A stretch of DNA of 64,000 nucleotides, from NCBI GenBank assembly GCA_916610825.1, contig OU744447.1, positions 31,826,073 to 31,890,072 on the forward strand, in the 5' to 3' direction. Below the pieces are notes generated by a model. It saw only the letters and a list, made by a program, of their open reading frames with translations, had not been told where the DNA came from and did no database searches. Positions 58,340 to 64,000 of this stretch are shown here, one piece after another. Origin of the DNA: Haliclystus octoradiatus. Its lineage: Eukaryota; Cnidaria; Staurozoa; Stauromedusae; Haliclystidae. Every line of letters starts with the position of its first letter. The first letter of the stretch is position 1. Made by a program: the position numbers and the translations under genes.

Positions 58340-59435
58340 GGCAGATGCGGGAGGAGACAAAAACAGGACACACTTTTACGTTAGTTGTAACTTTATTATC
58401 AACAAGCACCACCACGACGCAACTCCAAAAACTTACAAATTACTCTATATTTATACTGTATTCTATTTACGTCAAACTAAATTCCAAATTATAAAATACA
58501 AAACAAAGTCATTAAGACAGGAACAATTTTACATGATACGGAATAACCATGTCCAATCCAAACCACATTGAAAAATTAAACTATTAAAATTAAAATTTCA
58601 ATCCATCATGATTTGTGTTCCGCTGTTGACATATATGACGTCAACGTGCTACTCTATTCTAAATGACTTTCTGTTAACAACAGTTCTAATAAACCATATG
58701 AATAAACTAATGAAACTATAGTAATTTAATACAGAAACGTCATATAATCCAGTTCAGCATAAAATGCAAACATAATTACATCATATCGTCACAGTTAACC
58801 ATTCCACTATAATTTAAATTTAACATACATATCACAACAACTCTTATTACATTAAGTCAGCTATTCCTTATAATACATTACGTCACAATAGCCACAACCC
58901 AATATTTCAGCAGTCATAGATACACCTTTACATTTCGTACACGTCGTTTAACACATACAAGCCTCCTTGATCTTTAGATCACAATAATAAATCACATATC
59001 ATATATCACAGATCATATATAACTCTAGATCAGAATAACAAATAACATATCATATATCACACAAACCCGATCATACCAATACCTTCAGCCGAGCCTTTCA
59101 CTCTCATCATCACCAACAAAGAGATCAATAGGACGTATATACGAACGGAGTGCCTTCACTAATGTTACACCGCCCTTAATCTATAGATGACACATCATCT
59201 ATGATCCATCCACAACAAAATTCATACCTCAACAAATCATCATCATCAACAGAGAAACCAAGAGAACGTATATACGAACGGAGTGCCTTCACTAATGTTA
59301 CACGCCCCCTTGATATCTAGATCACACATCATCTATGATCCATCGACAACCAAACTCATACCTCATCAACTCATCATCATCAACAGAGAGACCAAGAGGA
59401 CGTGTATACGAATGGAGTGCCTTCACTAATGTTGC
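58340..59435 (-). mobile_element. Possible solo LTR fossil
   Basis: Read on the minus strand, the segment starts TGCAACATTAGTGAAGGCAC near 59433. It contains a tandem repeat and ends after AATAAAGTTACAACTAACG and a pyrimidine-rich CTCCTCCCGCA near 58346. A TG start, a late poly(A) hexamer and a CA end resemble an LTR. No internal coding region or second LTR is nearby and no target duplication was confirmed. The family cannot be named. It is probably a worn, old copy. Confidence 0.35.
59104..59433. repeat. 133-bp tandem repeat, about 2.5 copies
   Basis: Units start at 59104, 59237 and 59371 with TCATCATCA(C/T)CAACA. Each contains ATACGAACGGAGTGCCTTCA or a one-base variant, then CTAATGTT. The first two units also share ACACATCATCTATGATCCAT. 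The third unit is truncated at 59433. Confidence 0.88.
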
Positions 59436-59518
59436 AATATTCAAGCTTGCAAATTTAACATCCAATCGCACTCTTGCTTGGAGATATATAATTCGTCATG
59501 ACTTTTCCTTTCTTTTAG

Positions 59519-60209
59519 ATCATGCTTGGCTTATCTGAAGCTGGAAAATTTATACTAGAAGGTGTGAAAGGAGTTGTTGAATTAGGAAACAGACTGAAGG
59601 AAGCAGCTGATGGCGTACTGACATTTACACAAGCAGTTGTTAATGTTGGTTTGACGATCGCTGGTGAAATTACAAAGTTTGCATTAACATCGATTAAGAT
59701 ACATGAATTCTGTTTATCTGCAACTTTATCTGACAGTAAAACAGGATGTGTAGGTTTAATATTTGATGCAACAATTCTTGGACATTCAGTAAATCTTGAT
59801 GAAACTGTATGCATTGATCTTAATATATACACTAACATGGCAAAAAAATCGGTTAAAGAAACGTATCCAGAGCTCACCAAACAAGAGGAAGGTTTAGAAG
59901 CAATAGAGGGGAAGTTGTTGGAAAGTAAAAAGCAGGAAAAAGAGCTTGAGGATGAAAAGAGCAATATCGATGCTGAAATTGAGCGTAATTTACCAAATGC
60001 AAAACGATCGTTAGTTCCAAGTGCTGAGCACATGAGAGTGTTAAATATTTTAGAGTCATCTGTTCCAGATTATCACATCAAAAATGACGATATTATGAGT
60101 GCCTATACAAACGGTGCTCCGTGGTTGATAATGGATAGAGATAATTCCTGGAGAGGAGATGTTGATCAATTGGAGGAGGAAGCTAGCACAGAACCAAATA
60201 ACGAGAAAG
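59519..60209 (+). CDS. Gene B exon, large mixed helical/beta module
   Basis: The acceptor TTTCCTTTCTTTTAG is before 59519 and the donor AAAG|GTATAT follows 60209. It has 691 bases with phase 0 at the start and 1 at the end. It reads IMLGLSEAGKFILEGVKGVV, a helical stretch, then strands with two cysteines (EFCLSATLSDSKTGCVGLIF) and a third in DETVCIDLN. An acidic coiled coil follows (ESKKQEKELEDEKSNIDAEI), then NLPNAKRSLVPSAEH, a possible basic processing site at KRS. The tail is acidic. It is the counterpart of gene A exon 9919-10657. The frame stays open to 60337, but the phase match to 60704 favours splicing. Confidence 0.82.
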
Positions 60210-60703
60210 GTATATTAGTGAATTTACTAGGTATTTTTCTTGTCGATAGACTTGCTATACGTCGTAAAAAGATATTTTGGAATGGGGAGAAAACAAACTT
60301 GTTACACTTTCCAAACGAAATGACCGAGATTATGTAAAGAATCGTGTACCTGAATTATTCTAGTTACGTTTCTTCTTGCAGTATAAGAATCCTCTCCTTT
60401 ATAATGTTAGACAATTAAAACAGACTAGGAATCTAACTGGTCAATAAAAGGTAAATATCTATACTGAAGATCATCAGTAAGAGAATACTCACTGGAATAA
60501 TCCAGACATGTATGTTGATTCTTTTTCCTCGAACTGGATTATCTACACCATTCTTCTTCTTCTAGCTCAGCTTTGAACTGTTCTTTTAATGAATGTAAAT
60601 TTCTGAATTGTTATTTATTAATTGCAATGTTTATGAAAGGATGTTTTGAAATTTATTAATAATTTATTACTGATTTTCATTTATACTTCGATATGTTATA
60701 TAG

Positions 60704-60868
60704 ACAGTTGTGGACAACTGCGTTCTGTCATCACCCGATATGACCACTTTGCAAACGGAGCAAAAGAAACAGCAACAAACGTGAAAAGACAGCATGTCAT
60801 GTACTTGAAGGAGAAACATAAAATGTTAAATAGATTAAAATTCATCAAAGACAAGGTTGACGCAATTG
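60704..60868 (+). CDS. Gene B exon, Cys-Gly helical module
   Basis: The acceptor TTCGATATGTTATATAG is before 60704 and the donor G|GTAAAT follows 60868. It has 165 bases with phase 1 at both ends. The split codon with 60209 gives Asp, then SCGQLRSVITRYDHFANGAK and a helix to KDKVDAIG. It matches gene A exon 18666-18839. The upstream hydrophobic frame lacks an ATG and overlaps the acceptor tract, so this is not a new gene start even though an AATAAA lies nearby at about 60443. Confidence 0.75.
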
Positions 60869-61584
60869 GTAAATAAAGCACAAATATGAATTATCATTAT
60901 CATACTAGTTTATTTTGTTGCTCATTGGTTATCCAAATATAAAGCATTTACAATTTTATCCCCATTCTCTCCCAATAATTATTATTCTATCCGGTGATCA
61001 ACAACTATAGGAATGAAAGCAAGTAATATTTAAATTGATGTTATGTCCTGCAGTCGAGTAGATTCTTTCCTCAAGTGCAAGTATATGTACATTGAAGAAT
61101 ACTAAGAACAATTTACATGACATGTCAACGGAGAGGGTCCCAACTCCGGCTACATGGTTAGAGTTAAAACACTCGCCACTGAGAAACCATTTCACCCTAT
61201 TTATTGCAATACTCAATTTAAATACAGTATTATAGTATCAAGTATTATACTGTTGGCATAAGAAATAAAATAACCAATATAAAGATGATTGCTAAATATG
61301 GATGTAGAAAAATCTTGTCTAACATACGTTGTCCAGTAAATAATTTTTCGTCTGCATTTCAGTTGCAATTATAAATATAAAGCTGAAATAATCTATTTTC
61401 TAAATGACTGTTATTGAGACAATGACGTTCGATAAAGTAGATGCTTACCTAATGCGATTTGAACATTTTAAACAATCTAATGACATTTCCTGTATTTTTC
61501 AAGGTTTTTATTGAATGTCAATTATTATGCAAGAAAATTGTGAACAAAGATTAATTCATTATTCACTTGTATATATATATATAG

Positions 61585-61653
61585 AGAGAAGACACAATAT
61601 TACCGACGACGAAAGAAGGGACTTACACTTTTGGTACATAAAAATCCAAGAAG
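61585..61653 (+). CDS. Gene B micro-exon
   Basis: The acceptor is at TATATATATAG|AG (two further AGs follow at once, so the start could shift by 2 or 4 bases). The donor G|GTAAAT follows 61653. It has 69 bases with phase 1 at both ends. It reads RRHNITDDERRDLHFWYIKI then QE. It matches gene A micro-exon 20357-20404. NIT is a possible N-glycosylation site. Confidence 0.65.
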
Positions 61654-62241
61654 GTAAATAGTTAATTAATTATGATGCAGAACTACTTTGCAAGATCTTG
61701 TTCTACAATGTTAAAAAGTCATTTATAATCATTCTTAAATTGTACAGTGTACATCAAGTTTTAAACATATACAATATAATGGTAGAAAGAACGCATATCT
61801 TATTTAAGCTTCAGTCCAACAAAGCAGCAAATGTATTCTTTAGCAGATTCTGCCAACTGTCGACTGTGTCTTGATCGATGCAGATATTAGTTTTGTAAGG
61901 TTGCTGCAAAATGAAGGCTGGGTAAAATCTTAGACATTACATTAGTAAACATTTCTAATGCAAAACATCAAATTTATTACAAAAGTGAAGTTTGCAGTAT
62001 TATTAAGACCAGATTTATATGGAGTATGGTTGGAAATAGCATTTGTAATAATCTTGAACTCATAAATTTAATTAGAAAAATATAGCTTAACTCTCAGGGC
62101 AAAATCTTGTAGAAATGATTGGCATTCAACTTATCTTGTATAGTACAGTTTGAACTATGGAAAAGACAAACTTGTTTCTAGTTTTTCATTTTTAACACTA
62201 CTATCCAAAATATTGTGTAAATTAATTATTTTTAATTGCAG

Positions 62242-62471
62242 GTACTGATAAGTGGATTCTAGATACAAGGAAAGTTATGAATGAGATAAAGAAGAATGCC
62301 ATACCAAAAATGCACTCACAAATGAATAAGATACTGAAAAAAGAAAACAATGGAACAATCGATGACCTCAATAAAAGTTTACAGAAAAAAGCAGTGAATG
62401 CTATGAGGAGAACGACAATACCAAAACCACATCAAGAGGATGGAGAAAATAAATTAGAACAAATAAGCGTA
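62242..62471 (+). CDS. Gene B exon, basic helical module
   Basis: The acceptor TATTTTTAATTGCAG is before 62242 and a perfect donor GTAAGT follows 62471. It has 230 bases with phase 1 at the start and 0 at the end. It reads GTDKWILDTRKVMNEIKKNA, then KMHSQMNKILKKENNGTIDD, ending KLEQISV. It is lysine-rich and helical, with a possible N-glycosylation site (NGT). It matches gene A exon 20847-21067. Confidence 0.78.
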
Positions 62472-62712
62472 GTAAGTTATAAGGGCGTGTATCATACATG
62501 GTGTGTACTTGGAATTGGAGGATATTATTACAATTCCATCTTTTAAAAATACTCTTCAATCAGTCTAACATAATTCATGAAGATACTCTGATCAAAACGC
62601 TGGTTTGCAATGAAATATTGTGGCACATCCAAATTATTCAACATGTTATTAACCCAGCATATGTAAATGAAAGTAAAATCAGTAAGATCACCAGGTTTCG
62701 ATTCCGTTTCAG

Positions 62713-62738
62713 GAAACTCATGTTCTTCGTCTCTGCCT
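62713..62738 (+). CDS. Gene B 26-base micro-exon
   Basis: The acceptor ATTCCGTTTCAG is before 62713 and the donor GTAAGT follows 62738. Phase is 0 at the start and 2 at the end. It encodes ETHVLRLC plus two bases. It parallels the start of gene A exon 24389 (AHKMPKLC), with the same phase and the cysteine at the same place. The next exon was not found and is presumed to lie beyond the window. Confidence 0.5.
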
Positions 62739-64000
62739 GTAAGTTTGATCCCTCAGACAATGATTATTTTCGCTTTATGGTAACTGGCAATCAAAAATAG
62801 TATACTACTGATAATGAAGGATTATCATGACCGGTTAAATGGAATGTTGATTAATTGAGAATGGCAGAATAGTTATGATAGATATTCAAATTATTCAATA
62901 TTAGAAATGAGTGTAAATCAAGTGGTGGACCACCTTTGATAATACCTTCACATTAATAATAGCGTTATCCATCGAACCGTGTTAGTCACACTTTATTTCA
63001 TCATGTGGAATCATGGAAGATTTTAAGTCCTTGTGTATGTTCTTTAATTTTTGTTGAAAATTTATATTTCATATCAGTAATGGTCAAAAGTCCTAAAGAT
63101 ACATATATATTTTATATTTCGATTATATTATAGAAGTATATATCTATACTATACTTATAGTTCAGTAATTTCTTCACTCTGGTATATGACACAGATTTAT
63201 TTTCATGCAAGAAATGATTAAATGATATGCTCTCGTGTGTTCAAAATCTTATTTATTTCCCATCTCTATTATCTAACACAAACTTTAAATAGAAGATAAG
63301 AGTACCATTCAGACCTAGTCTAGATTGATAATTCTACCATCCAATACATTTACGTTTCTTTTATTTCAAAACATATTTTGTTTAGTGAAATTTAATGCAA
63401 TTCAGTATTTTGTATTGTTTAAATTATCATAACAGCTGCTTTACTTATTTACATTTACATCTTTTATATCTTCCAATTTCAAATTCAAAACAAAGCAACT
63501 TCGTTCTATACTGAATTTATTTCGCCTTTCTTATCACCTACTCGCCAGATCATCAACCCACAAAAATGGTGAAAATCTGTAAATTTGTAAATGCGATGAT
63601 ATAAAATCTGATTTTAAAATTTAGTTTTTAAATACTTCATCAGAACTTCTATAATTTCATATCAAAAACATTTTACAAGAAACATTTTTCTCGTCACAAT
63701 TGTTTCAGAATTACTTCCCGATAACTGATTATCTGTATTATTTAATAAGACCAATATAAGTAGCCACCTCAAATAATTATTTTAAAAATAGCAGCTGCAC
63801 TATAAAACCCTGCTTTACAACTAAAAGAAAAAAATTAAATGTAATGGATAAATGAACTGTTGTTGGGATAATCGTGAAATATTTAACAGAGGGATCACAC
63901 ATGGCGGTATTTGTTAGAAATTATCCAGAGTGGACCAATACTGATTTAGTCGGACAATAAGGAGAATAATCTCTATCGTATAGAATGTAACAAATTGAGT
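62739..64000. other. Non-coding, presumed gene B intron
   Basis: AT-rich sequence without a supported exon. The window ends before the gene does. Confidence 0.45.

Noticed and set aside
60380-60645. AATAAA at about 60443 and a hydrophobic frame from 60646 as the end of one gene and start of the next
   Set aside because: The hydrophobic frame has no ATG and coincides with the polypyrimidine tract of the acceptor at 60704. The phase fits a join from 60209, and gene A shows the same arrangement at 10657 and 18666.

Overview
The window is AT-rich, intron-rich animal DNA. It has GT-AG introns, long non-coding stretches, and Penelope-like, L2/CR1-type, BEL/Pao, mariner/pogo-like and palindromic elements. 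The mix suggests an aquatic invertebrate; I cannot name the species. No rRNA, tRNA, CRISPR array or bacterial-type operon was seen.

The main host content is a plus-strand pair of large multi-exon genes, called A and B here. Gene A enters from the left (exons 3937-4050, 5388-5776, 8430-8709, 9529-9704, 9919-10657, 18666-18839, 20357-20404, 20847-21067, probably 24389-24595). Gene B is visible from 44162 (44162-45842, 46833-47041, 48051-48218, 53148-53375, 53611-54029, 55793-56063, 56387-56565, 59519-60209, 60704-60868, 61585-61653, 62242-62471, 62713-62738) and runs off the right end. Eight successive exons of A and B match one to one in order, intron phase, length modulo three and type of encoded segment: beta-rich, then coiled coil, then Cys/Trp-rich, then mixed helical/beta, then Cys-Gly helical. 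They are diverged paralogues of a modular, probably extracellular protein with no named domain that I can recognise. A 31.0-31.5 kb segment resembles the intron and exon at 3590-4090 but its exon is decayed, so a third copy may once have lain between them.

A minus-strand gene lies between A and B. One exon (30497-30649) encodes a thrombospondin type-1 repeat and is phase-compatible with a Cys-rich terminal exon (27556-27704). Its orientation argues that A and B are separate genes.

Mobile DNA, left to right: a Penelope-like element 3' end with a hammerhead-ribozyme-like motif (3-361); a BEL/Pao fossil (about 1070-3030, minus); a TA-flanked inverted-repeat element (6418-6943); Penelope remnants (about 7090-8130, 19170-20025, 57045-57870); LINE remnants (about 12480-13290 plus, 31760-33314 minus); pogo/mariner-like MITEs (21946-22131, 56714-56813); palindromic elements (23584-23728, 50570-50721); a 1.4-kb TIR element with a 6-bp target duplication (36404-37786); a 2.0-kb TIR element at TTAA (39018-41054); a 321-bp MITE with a 9-bp target duplication (41708-42028); and a possible solo LTR with a 133-bp tandem repeat (about 58340-59435).
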